Notes: generated by a model from the letters alone, not told the origin. 64,000 nt of DNA from an uncultured Dorea sp. (GCA_910586965.1 CAJUMF010000018.1:1-64000); one strand, 5' to 3'. Positions 1-8,843 are shown, counted from the first letter of the stretch. A program made the numbers and translations.

Positions 1-18
1 CACCTCATAATAGAGGTG
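1..18. repeat. Perfect 6-bp hairpin at window edge
   Basis: CACCTC and GAGGTG flank a 6-base loop ATAATA. It lies 17 bases beyond the premature stop of the McrB-like frame. There is no T-run, so it does not look like an intrinsic terminator. It could be chance, or the terminal structure of an inserted element that continues to the left. Confidence 0.3.
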
Positions 19-34
19 ACAGATATGCTAAAAA

Positions 35-1180
35 TCAATGATACAGTGCACTAGGGCGATACACCATGTGCATTGAATCTACAAACCCTATTAAATCACT
101 ATCGTCATTCCAATTAGGTCTGACTGGAATCATATGAAAACCTTCATCTCCCAGTCCCAATGCTTTTGCATAACATTGAACTAATTGAGACTTTCCAGTT
201 CCACTCAAACCGGAAAGAATTACTAAAGAACTACTTTTTACTGCTGTATGAAAATTTATTAAATCCCGCTTGGTATAAAATAATCCATCTTTTTTAGCTA
301 CCGCCTCAAAATGTTCTATAAATTCCCATTCACTATCTTGTACTTCTTCCCAAATAGCTTTTCCGTTTTCTTCTACACTTGTATCTTCCATCTCATTTAC
401 AGCAATTGGTTCAGATTCATCTAGTTTAGTCATAATCTTCTTATGAACATTATCCCCCACATACAATAATGAGTGATTACCTTCAAATGAAACCACATCA
501 TCATACCAATCTTCTTCAAACAAGAAACTTTTTAATTCACTAAATTCATAATGAATACCTTTCATAGGATCATAATCAAATCTCGTAAAATTTCCTATTA
601 TGCGATACTCCAAAGTTTCAGTGTCATGAAAAAGAATATACGGTATATTTTCTAAATCAGTAGTGTTATACTTGTTTAATTTAGAAACATACATTCCCTC
701 TTTCAGCACTTTCTCTAATTGCTCATAATTATCATAAACTGTATCTTTAGAATAAACAGGATGTTTACTAACAATCATTGGAATCGTAGTATAACCTTTC
801 CCTGGATAATAAGTTTCACTCAAACTAATAATATCAATATTTTTTGCTACAAAATATCCTGCCTGATTCACTTCATAATTAAATCGAAAAAAATAATTTT
901 TAAGCTGCTTTACATAATCATTAATACGAACGTCCTCATCATACGCTTGGTTGTCAATTATTGCCTCATTATCTAATCTATTACCATAACATACAACATA
1001 TTGCGTATTGGAGGCTTGTCCTGGCATTCTTGAAATCACTTTTATGTAAAATTGCAAAGTATCCCATCTATTAATAATACAGTTACTTCGTCCTAAATTA
1101 TTTTCTTTTATTTCTTCCTCTGTTGCTAATATCCCTAACCAATCAATCCCTTCTGTTTCATCTTCCATCCTCCACTTCAA
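35..1180 (-). CDS. McrB-like AAA+ NTPase, C-terminally truncated frame
   Basis: Resembles the McrB branch of AAA+ proteins, the motor subunit of modification-dependent restriction systems. The Walker A motif GLSGTGKS lies at residues 324-331, followed by the McrB-typical stretch VRPNWNDDSDLIG. About 315 residues precede it without a domain I recognise, where McrB proteins carry target-recognition domains. The frame ends with TGA only about 30 residues after Walker A, so Walker B, the McrB nucleotide-specificity motif and the rest of the AAA+ module are missing in this frame. This could be a nonsense or frameshift mutation or an insertion just left of the window. The start is probably TTG (1180) with AGAGG four bases upstream, overlapping the upstream gene by 23 bp; an ATG four codons later is possible. 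No McrC partner is visible because the window ends. Confidence 0.7.
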   Translation of the reverse strand: MKWRMEDETEGIDWLGILATEEEIKENNLGRSNCIINRWDTLQFYIKVISRMPGQASNTQYVVCYGNRLDNEAIIDNQAYDEDVRINDYVKQLKNYFFRFNYEVNQAGYFVAKNIDIISLSETYYPGKGYTTIPMIVSKHPVYSKDTVYDNYEQLEKVLKEGMYVSKLNKYNTTDLENIPYILFHDTETLEYRIIGNFTRFDYDPMKGIHYEFSELKSFLFEEDWYDDVVSFEGNHSLLYVGDNVHKKIMTKLDESEPIAVNEMEDTSVEENGKAIWEEVQDSEWEFIEHFEAVAKKDGLFYTKRDLINFHTAVKSSSLVILSGLSGTGKSQLVQCYAKALGLGDEGFHMIPVRPNWNDDSDLIGFVDSMHMVYRPSALYH

Positions 1181-2102
1181 TAATCCTCTTTAGAATTTCT
1201 TGCTTTGTCTCCACAAAAATCGCTTTTCCCTGTGATAATTGCCGTATCTTTCGTAATTTTGCAATATGTATTCCACTTTTATCCACATATATCTGTTCAA
1301 ACTTCAATCGGCTTTCTTCGTCTAATAAAATAAAATCATTAGCTTTCATTTGTATAATTCCATTTCCAGAAACTAAATTCCCGTCGCTTTCTGAAATGCA
1401 TACAATACATAATTCTTTTTCCTCACCGTCACATGTTTTTTCTTCAGATTTAATATTAATCTCTTTTATTTTTCTTAGACCTAATTTCAATTCACTATTT
1501 TCAGCTATCAAGACCTGATTTTTTTGCTTTAATTTCTCATTTTCTTCGATCAAAAAATTTATTTCGTATTCGAGCCTGCTAATTTTCTCTTTTCGCCCTT
1601 TAGCTATTGTTTTTAACTTAATAATCGTTTCTTCATTACTTTTACATTGTTTCTGATATTTTGATATTTTTTGTTGTAATTCATATGTTTCAAATTCACT
1701 TTTATTTTCACTGCTATCTTCCTGACATATTAAGTCTAATATAGTTATCGCTAAAGAATCATAATTTTCATTTTGTAACGAACACAAATACAAATAAAAT
1801 AATGGTAATTTATTTTTATCTAATAATCCCACATATTCACTTGGGGACTCCATTGTTCTCGTGATTTCTTCATCATCAGTCAATCTTTTGAAATCATCTT
1901 TTAGATTTTCTAGAAATTGTTTAATAAATTTATCACGTTCTTTTGAATGAATCAATTTTGGTATTACCACTTTTCTGTTCACACTGGGCAATTTACCATT
2001 CCTTATTCCCTTAATCGAAACAGCTAATTCTTTCATGCCTTTATCATAGTAATCATCGCCTAATCTCAGTATCACCTTTCCAATATCCCGATATAAATCC
2101 AT
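1158..2102 (-). CDS. Unrecognised coiled-coil protein paired with McrB-like gene
   Basis: 314 residues, no family recognised. Residues about 140-218 are rich in K, E, L, I and Q in heptad-like spacing and look like a long coiled coil. An N-terminal helical part precedes it, and a C-terminal segment of about 90 residues looks beta-rich (alternating hydrophobics such as IHIAKLRKIR). The ATG has AAGGAG upstream. The gene overlaps the downstream McrB-like gene by 23 bp, which suggests translational coupling and a shared job. Coiled-coil partners of McrB-type NTPases occur in type IV restriction-like defence loci; a defence role here is inference from context only. Confidence 0.6.
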   Translation of the reverse strand: MDLYRDIGKVILRLGDDYYDKGMKELAVSIKGIRNGKLPSVNRKVVIPKLIHSKERDKFIKQFLENLKDDFKRLTDDEEITRTMESPSEYVGLLDKNKLPLFYLYLCSLQNENYDSLAITILDLICQEDSSENKSEFETYELQQKISKYQKQCKSNEETIIKLKTIAKGRKEKISRLEYEINFLIEENEKLKQKNQVLIAENSELKLGLRKIKEINIKSEEKTCDGEEKELCIVCISESDGNLVSGNGIIQMKANDFILLDEESRLKFEQIYVDKSGIHIAKLRKIRQLSQGKAIFVETKQEILKRIIEVEDGR

Positions 2103-2143
2103 CCTTTTCTCCTTCGTTTTCTAATGATAACTCCCCCACTTAT

Positions 2144-2149
2144 ATTATA
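2144..2149 (-). promoter_or_regulatory. Candidate -10 box for the coiled-coil/McrB-like pair
   Basis: TATAAT on the minus strand, about 42 bases before the ATG at 2102. The -35 is weak (TTGTGG at 19-bp spacing). This would drive both leftward genes. Confidence 0.4.
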
Positions 2150-2185
2150 CATGTTTTTCTCCTCATTTCCACAAATTTCACCCAA

Positions 2186-2590
2186 TCATTTATCCCGAAA
2201 CACCAAAAACCTCTGCCCAAAATAATTGAACGCCACAAACAGGCACATCCCCACGAACATCGCAGCATTATCCCGCACCGTCCCGGAATATCCGCCAAGA
2301 ACAGAATACACGCACGGCTTTGCAACCCCATAGGCAAGAACATAGCACACGGTAATGTTTAACACGAACCTCACCGCCTCGCCAAGAGATTTTTTCCCGC
2401 TCTTAAACGTAAAATACTTATTCAGGAAAAAGCTTACGATACTCCCGATAATGTAATTCATCGCAGAGGAGGGCCAATACCCCATACGGAACACATTGTA
2501 ACAAAGAAACATCACGCTTGTCCCCACTAAAGTATTGATGACTCCCACAATCAAGAATTTAATCGTTACCCAGTCTATTACCTTTTTCAT
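2186..2590 (-). CDS. GtrA-family membrane protein
   Basis: 134 residues with four predicted membrane helices and the GtrA-like pattern (FLIVGVINTLVG near the N-terminus, FFLNKYFTFKS in the middle, FNYFGQRFLVF at the C-terminus). Family members are thought to help move lipid-linked sugars for glycosylation of cell-surface polymers. No glycosyltransferase is adjacent, so the substrate cannot be guessed. The ribosome binding site is weak. It lies about 200 bp downstream of spoIVA with a long inverted repeat between them, so it is probably a separate unit. Confidence 0.8.
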   Translation of the reverse strand: MKKVIDWVTIKFLIVGVINTLVGTSVMFLCYNVFRMGYWPSSAMNYIIGSIVSFFLNKYFTFKSGKKSLGEAVRFVLNITVCYVLAYGVAKPCVYSVLGGYSGTVRDNAAMFVGMCLFVAFNYFGQRFLVFRDK

Positions 2591-2691
2591 GATATGTTAT
2601 ATTCTTCTTTCTTACATCATTTTATTTTTCTTCTACTAAATAATATAACTCAAATACCTCATGGTTGCTACATAAATTTAAAACAATCTAT

Positions 2692-2757
2692 AAGAGCCGT
2701 ACCGGTAACAATGCCATAAACACAATCCTCCCACATTGTACCGCCTGCGGCTCTCTT
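2692..2757. repeat. Imperfect 66-nt inverted repeat between spoIVA and gtrA-like
   Basis: Arms begin AAGAGCCG and end CGGCTCTCTT, and inside these GGTAACAATG faces CATTGTACC, giving about 20 imperfect pairs around a loop of roughly 20 bases. No clean T-run follows on either strand. It could be a weak terminator for spoIVA, a leader structure for the gtrA-like gene, or a dispersed palindrome. Confidence 0.45.
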
Positions 2758-2792
2758 AATTTATCTTCTATATAACAGAACATTTTCATTTT

Positions 2793-4265
2793 TTAAATGA
2801 TTATGCATACCATCCCGCCATTACTGTCATTAACAATCTTCTGCATGGTATCCTGCAGTTTTCCCTGGCTTTCATCATTGATAGACATCATCTTATTCCG
2901 CATCCCATCTGTTACCAAATCCTCCACAGATTTTCCGAAAATATTGGTACCCCATATTCCTTCTTCTGTATCGCTCATAGTCTTGATATAGTCGATAAGG
3001 TCTTGCGCCTGCTGCTCGTTCCCAACGATTGGCGCAATCTCTGTCTCAATATTCGCTCGAATGAGGTGAATAGACGGTGCCTGTGAATGGATTTTTACCC
3101 CGTATTTGTTGCCTTGTTTAATGATCGTCGGCTCATCTAAGGTAATCTCTTCCTTCTTAGGGCTCACCATGCCATATCCTTTCATCCTCACAGAGGCAAA
3201 TGCATCCTTCACATCCTCATATTCAGTCTTTAATTCCGAAAGATTCTTCATAGCTGAGATAAGTTCATACTGCCCTGCAATTGTCATACCGGTAAGGTCG
3301 CTTAACATCTGATAATAGAACTTTTCCGCCACCCCGATACGCACCTTTACACAACCGTTATCCATTCCAATATGGTCTACCTTCATTTCGTCTATGTAAG
3401 AGCTTTCCGGAACCTCAAGCCCCTTGGCTGCATCCCGTACCTCGCTCATCTGTTCCATCACATCCCGGATATGCCCCAAAAGATCTTGCTTGATCACATG
3501 ATCTCTGGGAAGCATCTCCACCCATTTAGGGATAAAGAACTGTATTTCCGAGACCGGGAACTCAAACATGACTTCCTCCAATATTTTATAGATATCATCT
3601 TCCTTAAGCTGCTCACAATTGACAGGAAGAGCTTTGACACCATATTCCTGCTCAATCTCTGTGACTACCTTTTTTGCATCCTCACCATAAGGCTTCACAG
3701 AATTTACCAGCACGACAAAAGGCTTCCCAATCGTCTGGAGTTCTCTTATCGTCTGCCCCTCTGCTGTACGGTAATGCTCCCTCTCGATTTCACCGATACT
3801 CCCATCTGTAGTCACTACAATCCCTATCGTGGCATGGTCGTGTATCACTTTGCGTGTTCCGATTCCTGCCGCCTTGGTAAAGGGAATCTCATAATCGAAC
3901 CAAGGTGTCTTCACCATTCGTTCCCCGTTTCCCTCCACATGTCCGGATGCGCCTTCTACCATATAACCTACACAATCTATAAGCCGCACCTTTACCTTGA
4001 CATCCTCGGAAAGCCTGATCTCCGCCGCTTCCTTGGGTACGAACTTCGGCTCTGTTGTCATAATCGTGCGCCCGGATGCCGACTGGGGCAGCTCATCTTT
4101 TGTCCGCTCCTTCCCATGCTCATCCTCCATATGTGGGAGCACCAGCACATCCATGAATCGTTTGATAAATGTAGACTTTCCAGTCCGCACCGGCCCCACT
4201 ACCCCTATGTATATTTCTCCCTTTGTCCGGGCCTCGATATCCTTGTATAATTGAAACGTATTCAT
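2793..4265 (-). CDS. spoIVA: Stage IV sporulation protein A (spore coat ATPase)
   Basis: SpoIVA is the ATPase that polymerises on the forespore outer membrane as the base of the spore coat. 490 residues, the usual length. Walker A GPVRTGKS is at residues 24-31 and the tail ends GGMVCIII, matching the family's conserved hydrophobic C-terminus. I place the start at MNTFQLYKD (ATG 4265) because AAGGGGG sits seven bases upstream; a longer frame to 4304 has no such site. The ribosome binding site lies in one arm of an 11-bp hairpin, and a CATACACT box resembling a sigma-E -10 lies in its loop. The upstream same-strand gene is gpsA. Confidence 0.97.
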   Translation of the reverse strand: MNTFQLYKDIEARTKGEIYIGVVGPVRTGKSTFIKRFMDVLVLPHMEDEHGKERTKDELPQSASGRTIMTTEPKFVPKEAAEIRLSEDVKVKVRLIDCVGYMVEGASGHVEGNGERMVKTPWFDYEIPFTKAAGIGTRKVIHDHATIGIVVTTDGSIGEIEREHYRTAEGQTIRELQTIGKPFVVLVNSVKPYGEDAKKVVTEIEQEYGVKALPVNCEQLKEDDIYKILEEVMFEFPVSEIQFFIPKWVEMLPRDHVIKQDLLGHIRDVMEQMSEVRDAAKGLEVPESSYIDEMKVDHIGMDNGCVKVRIGVAEKFYYQMLSDLTGMTIAGQYELISAMKNLSELKTEYEDVKDAFASVRMKGYGMVSPKKEEITLDEPTIIKQGNKYGVKIHSQAPSIHLIRANIETEIAPIVGNEQQAQDLIDYIKTMSDTEEGIWGTNIFGKSVEDLVTDGMRNKMMSINDESQGKLQDTMQKIVNDSNGGMVCIII

Positions 4266-4269
4266 TCTA

Positions 4270-4312
4270 ATACCCCCTTGTTCTGCTGATAACAGTGTAT
4301 GCAAGAGGGTAT
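4270..4312 (-). promoter_or_regulatory. spoIVA leader: sigma-E-like -10 inside a hairpin that covers the RBS
   Basis: On the minus strand ATACCCTCTTG (4312-4302) can pair over 11 bp, one of them G-U, with CAAGGGGGTAT (4280-4270), which contains the spoIVA Shine-Dalgarno sequence. The 21-base loop contains CATACACT (4301-4294), close to the sigma-E -10 consensus CATACAnT; the -35 is weak. A transcript starting from that box would lack the first arm, whereas a read-through transcript from gpsA would carry both. Confidence 0.5.
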
Positions 4313-4343
4313 TTCATTTAGAACTTTTCAATTATAAATCTTT

Positions 4344-5360
4344 TTATTCTTCCTTCCACGGCATTGCCAAATGCTCCGCTTTGGAATCTCTTAACATTAG
4401 CTCGTTCACTGCTTCCTTCGGATCTTTCCCTTCAAAAAGCACCTCGTTTACCTTGCTGACAATAGGAAGCGGTACATCATGAAGTTTTCCCAGCTTCACT
4501 GCTGCTTTGGTAGAGTAAACACCTTCCACCACCATCTGTACTTCATCCATAGCTTCCTGCATGGATTTCCCTTGACCCATCAGGTATCCGGCTTTCCGGT
4601 TCCGGCTGTGGACACTGGCACAAGTAACGATCAGATCGCCGATTCCCGTAAGTCCTGTAAAGCTTTCAATAGCTCCTCCCATCTTCACACCAAGCTGTGC
4701 AATCTCTGCGATACCTCTCGTGATCAGCGCAGCTTTCGTATTGTCACCGTACCCCATCCCATCAGCAATACCTGCTGCCAGAGCGATGACATTTTTAAGA
4801 GAACCGCCAAGCTCCATACCAAGCCTGTCCGGACTGATATACACACGGAACACCTGATTCATAAATGCTTCCTGCAGATATTCGGCAGTTTTCTTCGTCT
4901 TTGCCCCGATAACAACTGCTGTAGGAAGTCCTCTTCCGACCTCCTCCGCATGACTCGGTCCGGAAAGCACCGCCACATCCGCATTCGGAATCTCCTGTTC
5001 AATCTGCTGGGACAGTGTCATCAGTGTGCTCTCCTCAATTCCCTTTGCCACATCCACGATAATCTGCCCATCTGCAACAAAGCTGCTCATCTTCTGAGCT
5101 GTCTTCCGTGTAAATGGAGACGGCACAGCCATGACAATAAAGTCCTTCCCTTTTACCGCATCCTCCATATTACTGGTGAACACCATATCCTTTGGAATCG
5201 GAACCCCCGGAAGCTTGCTCTTATGCTCCCGCTCCTCGGAAAGCATCTTTACTTCCTCTTCACTGATCGACCATACTGTTACCTGATGCCCATTGCCGTG
5301 AAGCAGAAGCGCCAGCGCAGTTCCCCAACTTCCTGCTCCCATGATACCTACATTTGCCAT
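4344..5360 (-). CDS. gpsA: Glycerol-3-phosphate dehydrogenase [NAD(P)+]
   Basis: Reduces dihydroxyacetone phosphate to sn-glycerol-3-phosphate in the cytoplasm, the first step of phospholipid backbone synthesis. 338 residues, normal length. The N-terminus has the Rossmann motif GAGSWGTALA (residues 8-17). The conserved LSGPSHAEE and LKNVIALAAGIADGMGYG stretches, including the catalytic lysine region, are present. AGGAGG precedes the ATG. It is 34 bp downstream of plsY, whose enzyme uses its product, so the two form one pathway unit. Confidence 0.97.
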   Translation of the reverse strand: MANVGIMGAGSWGTALALLLHGNGHQVTVWSISEEEVKMLSEEREHKSKLPGVPIPKDMVFTSNMEDAVKGKDFIVMAVPSPFTRKTAQKMSSFVADGQIIVDVAKGIEESTLMTLSQQIEQEIPNADVAVLSGPSHAEEVGRGLPTAVVIGAKTKKTAEYLQEAFMNQVFRVYISPDRLGMELGGSLKNVIALAAGIADGMGYGDNTKAALITRGIAEIAQLGVKMGGAIESFTGLTGIGDLIVTCASVHSRNRKAGYLMGQGKSMQEAMDEVQMVVEGVYSTKAAVKLGKLHDVPLPIVSKVNEVLFEGKDPKEAVNELMLRDSKAEHLAMPWKEE

Positions 5361-5393
5361 GCTAAAACTCCTCCTGACATAATTATTTTATTT

Positions 5394-6044
5394 TTATTTG
5401 TTCTTATTTTTTCCCACACTGATCTTATTCTCTGTCCCCTTAAGCAATCTCCTGATATTCTCCCGATGCTTAAAAAATGCCAATACCATCAAAAATGCTG
5501 CAATCCCATACATCTCATAAAGGTAATTATCCGCCATCCCATAGGCCCCGGTCTGCCCCTGGTAGATAATTTCCAAAAGATAGATGATTACTACAACCAG
5601 AGAACCTACCGATACATACCGTGTCACTGCCACAAGTCCGACAAATACCACCAGACAGATAAGGACCATCACCGGAGTCGTAGTGCTGAGAAGAAGCCCG
5701 GCTGTCGCCGCGATTCCCTTGCCTCCCTTGAATTTCATATAAAACGGATAATTATGCCCGAGCACTGCACCCATTCCGGCATACATCGAAAGCAGCGGCA
5801 AAATATCTGCGCGGCTGTTCTTATAGATCAGATGCACCGCGGCAACCGCAAACACACATTTAAAAGCATCGCCTAAGAGCGTTACCAGCCCTGCTTTCCA
5901 TCCCAACGTTCTAAGAGCGTTGGTAGTCCCTGCATTGCCGCTCCCCTGCTTGCGGATATCCACGTGATGAATCTTCCCATAGATATATCCTGTCTGCAAA
6001 AGTCCGAAAGCATACCCGATACATACACAGATAATTCTTTCCAT
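5394..6044 (-). CDS. plsY: Acyl-phosphate:glycerol-3-phosphate acyltransferase
   Basis: Integral membrane acyltransferase that makes lysophosphatidic acid from acyl-phosphate and glycerol-3-phosphate. 216 residues with several membrane helices. The first family motif GSGNAGTTNALR is at residues 34-45 and a second, GKGIAATAG, lies further on. AAGGA precedes the ATG; the start is two bases after the der stop codon, so translation is likely coupled. The C-terminus is lysine/asparagine rich. Confidence 0.97.
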   Translation of the reverse strand: MERIICVCIGYAFGLLQTGYIYGKIHHVDIRKQGSGNAGTTNALRTLGWKAGLVTLLGDAFKCVFAVAAVHLIYKNSRADILPLLSMYAGMGAVLGHNYPFYMKFKGGKGIAATAGLLLSTTTPVMVLICLVVFVGLVAVTRYVSVGSLVVVIIYLLEIIYQGQTGAYGMADNYLYEMYGIAAFLMVLAFFKHRENIRRLLKGTENKISVGKNKNK

Positions 6045-6046
6045 AA

Positions 6047-7369
6047 TTATTTTTCCTTTCTCTCACGAATGAAAAACTTCAATGAAGTCCCCTTAAAACC
6101 GAATGCTTCCCGAATCTTATTTTCCAGATACCTCGTATAAGAAAAATGCATCAGCTCTCTGTCATTAACAAAGATCACAAATGTCGGCGGCTTCACCGAT
6201 ACCTGGGTGATGTAGTAGAGTTTGAGGCGCTTCCCCTTATCAGACGGCGGCTGCTGCATAGTCACTGCCTCCATCATGATCTCGTTGAGAACACCCGTTG
6301 CCACACGAAGAGTCTGATTTTCAATCACCATGTCGATGACGTCATAGAGCTTATTCAAGCGCTGTCCCGTCTGGGCAGACACATACATGATCTCTGCATA
6401 GGGCATGAAAGAAAGAACGCGGCGTATCTCATTCTCATACTTTTTCATAGTCTTGTCATCCTTCTCGATGGCATCCCACTTATTCACCACGATTACAATT
6501 CCCTTGCCCCGTTCATGGGCTATCCCTGCAATCTTGGCGTCCTGCTCTGTCACCCCTTCTGCCGCATCGATCACTACAAGGACCACATCCGAACGCTCTA
6601 CTGCCGTCACCGCACGGATGATACTGTAGCGCTCCAGCTCCTCCTTAATCCGGCTCTTTCGTCTCAGCCCGGCAGTATCGATGAACACATACTCACGTCC
6701 GTCATGCACAATCTCTGTATCGATAGCATCTCTCGTAGTCCCTGCAATATCCGATACAATCACCCGCTGCTCACCAAGAAGTTTGTTGACAATCGATGAT
6801 TTGCCCACATTCGGCTTCCCTACGATGGCGATTCTCGGACGTGCATCCTCCTCATCCTCTTCATTTTTATCCGGGAAATGAGCGATGATCTCATCAAGCA
6901 TATCTCCCATACCAAGGCGGGATGCCGCCGATATGGGAACAGGCTCCCCAATGCCCAGATTGTAGAATTCATATACATCCGGCATATATTTTTCAAAGCT
7001 GTCTACTTTATTCACTACAAGGACAATAGGCTTTCCGGAACGTCTCAACATATCTGCCACCTTAGAGTCTGAATCAATCAGCCCCTGGCGTACATCCGTC
7101 ATAAATACGATCACATCCGAGGTGTCAATAGCAATCTGCGCCTGATCTCGCATCTGCGATAGAATAACGTCCTTACTGTCCGGCTCGATGCCTCCCGTAT
7201 CAATCATAGTAAAATTCCGGTCTAACCACGATACATCTGCATAAATGCGATCTCTCGTCACTCCCGGCGTGTCCTTAACAATCGATATCTTTTCTCCCGC
7301 CAGTGCATTAAACAGCGTGGATTTTCCCACATTCGGTCTTCCCACAATTGCAACTACTGGTTTACTCAT
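6047..7369 (-). CDS. der: Ribosome-assembly GTPase Der (EngA)
   Basis: Tandem-GTPase factor needed for 50S ribosomal subunit assembly. 440 residues. The first G1 motif GRPNVGKS is at residues 10-17 and the second, GKPNVGKSS, near residue 180; both G domains keep NKxD-type motifs (VNKVD, VNKWD), and a KH-like C-terminal domain follows. I place the start at MSKPVVAIVG (ATG 7369) because GAGGAG lies about eight bases upstream; an ATG at 7384 has no such site. It lies between the DUF512 gene and plsY. Confidence 0.97.
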   Translation of the reverse strand: MSKPVVAIVGRPNVGKSTLFNALAGEKISIVKDTPGVTRDRIYADVSWLDRNFTMIDTGGIEPDSKDVILSQMRDQAQIAIDTSDVIVFMTDVRQGLIDSDSKVADMLRRSGKPIVLVVNKVDSFEKYMPDVYEFYNLGIGEPVPISAASRLGMGDMLDEIIAHFPDKNEEDEEDARPRIAIVGKPNVGKSSIVNKLLGEQRVIVSDIAGTTRDAIDTEIVHDGREYVFIDTAGLRRKSRIKEELERYSIIRAVTAVERSDVVLVVIDAAEGVTEQDAKIAGIAHERGKGIVIVVNKWDAIEKDDKTMKKYENEIRRVLSFMPYAEIMYVSAQTGQRLNKLYDVIDMVIENQTLRVATGVLNEIMMEAVTMQQPPSDKGKRLKLYYITQVSVKPPTFVIFVNDRELMHFSYTRYLENKIREAFGFKGTSLKFFIRERKEK

Positions 7370-7384
7370 AATCTGTCTCCTCAT

Positions 7385-8695
7385 TTACAAATCTAAAATC
7401 GCTTCAACAAAGTCCTGTCCGCTTGATTTTACAATATCTACGCGCACTTGTAAAGACTTGGCAAGCTGCGAAAGCGTCATATCGTCTAAAAATACCTCCT
7501 CGCCGCTTCGGAACATATTGCATGGAAGCAAAAGCTTATTCCCCAAAGCTTTGCCCGTAAGCTGCTCTTTGATATCCTGACCGGTAAGCAAACCCGATAC
7601 TGTGATCATCTCACCGAAAAACTTATTCTCAATGGCATAGACATATATCTTCGTGCCCGTATATTTTTTCTTAAGTCTTTCTGCCAGCCTGGAGATATAG
7701 GGATATGCAAGCTTTCCTGTCGCCACGGACACCTCGCGAAGCTTTGTATCCCCGGAAAGCTTACGAATGCTTTCCTCGAACTCATCCATAAGAAGTCTTA
7801 ACATGCCAACACCGTTCTCAAGTTGGAGATACCCGTCATACCGCTCTGCCTCCGGAAGTTCCTCTTCTGCCAGCGTATACCATTCATCCCCTCCATGGAT
7901 AAAATGAACTCCTCTCTCTCCATACAGTTTTTCCTGCCATCTGTGGATGATTCCAAGAATCTCTTTTGCATCCTCCTTCCCGAAAGGCTCTAACGGATGC
8001 AGGCCCTCCCGGTATCTGGTCAGACCTACGGGTACCACCGACACACTCTCAAGGCAGGGAATATACCGGGACAGATCACGGATACTGCGCTCTAATTCTT
8101 CTCCGTCATTGATTCCCTTGCACAGCACGATCTGCCCATTCATACGGATGCCGGCTCCACAAAGCCTGTCCGCCTTTAAAAGCGCCTCTCCCGCAAACCG
8201 GTTATTTAACATCCTGCACCTGAGTTCCGGGTTAGTGGTATGAAAAGAGATATTGATCGGCTCCAGATGGAAACGTATGATCCGCTCGATATCATGATCA
8301 CTCATATTGGTAAGGGTAACATAATTGCCCTGAAGAAAAGAAAGCCTGGAATCATCATCTTTAAAATACAATGTATCACGCATCCCCCGGGGCATCTGGT
8401 CAATAAAGCAGAAGATACATTTATTACGGCAGGAGCGGTACTCATCCATCAACCCCTGCTCAAATTCTATCCCCAGATCCTCTTCATAATCCTTTTCAAT
8501 CTCAAGCTCCCATTCCTCCCCATAAGGCTTCCGAATCAATACTGTGATATACTCGTCATTTATATAGAAATGGTAGTCAAATACATCCCCAATTTCATTA
8601 CCGTCTATAGACAGAAGAACATCCCCCGGCTCAATCCCCATCTCCTGAGCAATGCTTCCCGGGCAAACTTTCTTTATCGTATGCTCATGCTTCAT
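7385..8695 (-). CDS. DUF512 radical-SAM protein with N-terminal PDZ domain
   Basis: 436 residues. A PDZ-like segment (about residues 1-65, with IEPGDVLLSIDG) is followed by a radical SAM type CX3CX2C motif (C89, C93, C96 in CRNKCIFC) and a long C-terminal DUF512-like region ending in a predicted sulfhydryl-containing segment (LLPCNMF). Family members are widespread next to der in Clostridia, as here, but their reaction is not known to me. The der frame starts 15 bp downstream of its stop codon. AAGGATTAAGAT precedes the ATG. Confidence 0.88.
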   Translation of the reverse strand: MKHEHTIKKVCPGSIAQEMGIEPGDVLLSIDGNEIGDVFDYHFYINDEYITVLIRKPYGEEWELEIEKDYEEDLGIEFEQGLMDEYRSCRNKCIFCFIDQMPRGMRDTLYFKDDDSRLSFLQGNYVTLTNMSDHDIERIIRFHLEPINISFHTTNPELRCRMLNNRFAGEALLKADRLCGAGIRMNGQIVLCKGINDGEELERSIRDLSRYIPCLESVSVVPVGLTRYREGLHPLEPFGKEDAKEILGIIHRWQEKLYGERGVHFIHGGDEWYTLAEEELPEAERYDGYLQLENGVGMLRLLMDEFEESIRKLSGDTKLREVSVATGKLAYPYISRLAERLKKKYTGTKIYVYAIENKFFGEMITVSGLLTGQDIKEQLTGKALGNKLLLPCNMFRSGEEVFLDDMTLSQLAKSLQVRVDIVKSSGQDFVEAILDL

Positions 8696-8771
8696 ATCTT
8701 AATCCTTTCATTACTAAAACCCACTCTACATTAAGTATAACGTATCCGGCAAAAATAGTCCAATCAAAACA

Positions 8772-8801
8772 TTGACCTAGTCATATAAATAGTGATATAA
8801 C
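8772..8801 (+). promoter_or_regulatory. Sigma-A-type promoter for prs
   Basis: TTGACC (8772-8777) and TATAAC (8796-8801) with 18-bp spacing, about 42 bases before the prs start codon. Confidence 0.6.
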
Positions 8802-8843
8802 TAAAGAGTAAACTTAAGTCTTATTTCATGCAGGAGAAAATAT

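Noticed and set aside
3372..4250. Open frame of 292 residues on the plus strand
   Set aside because: Antisense to spoIVA, whose identity is certain; no ribosome site and biased composition.
4479..5876. Open frame of 465 residues on the plus strand
   Set aside because: It is antisense to gpsA and plsY, lacks a ribosome site and has a composition (many H, C, R) typical of shadow frames.
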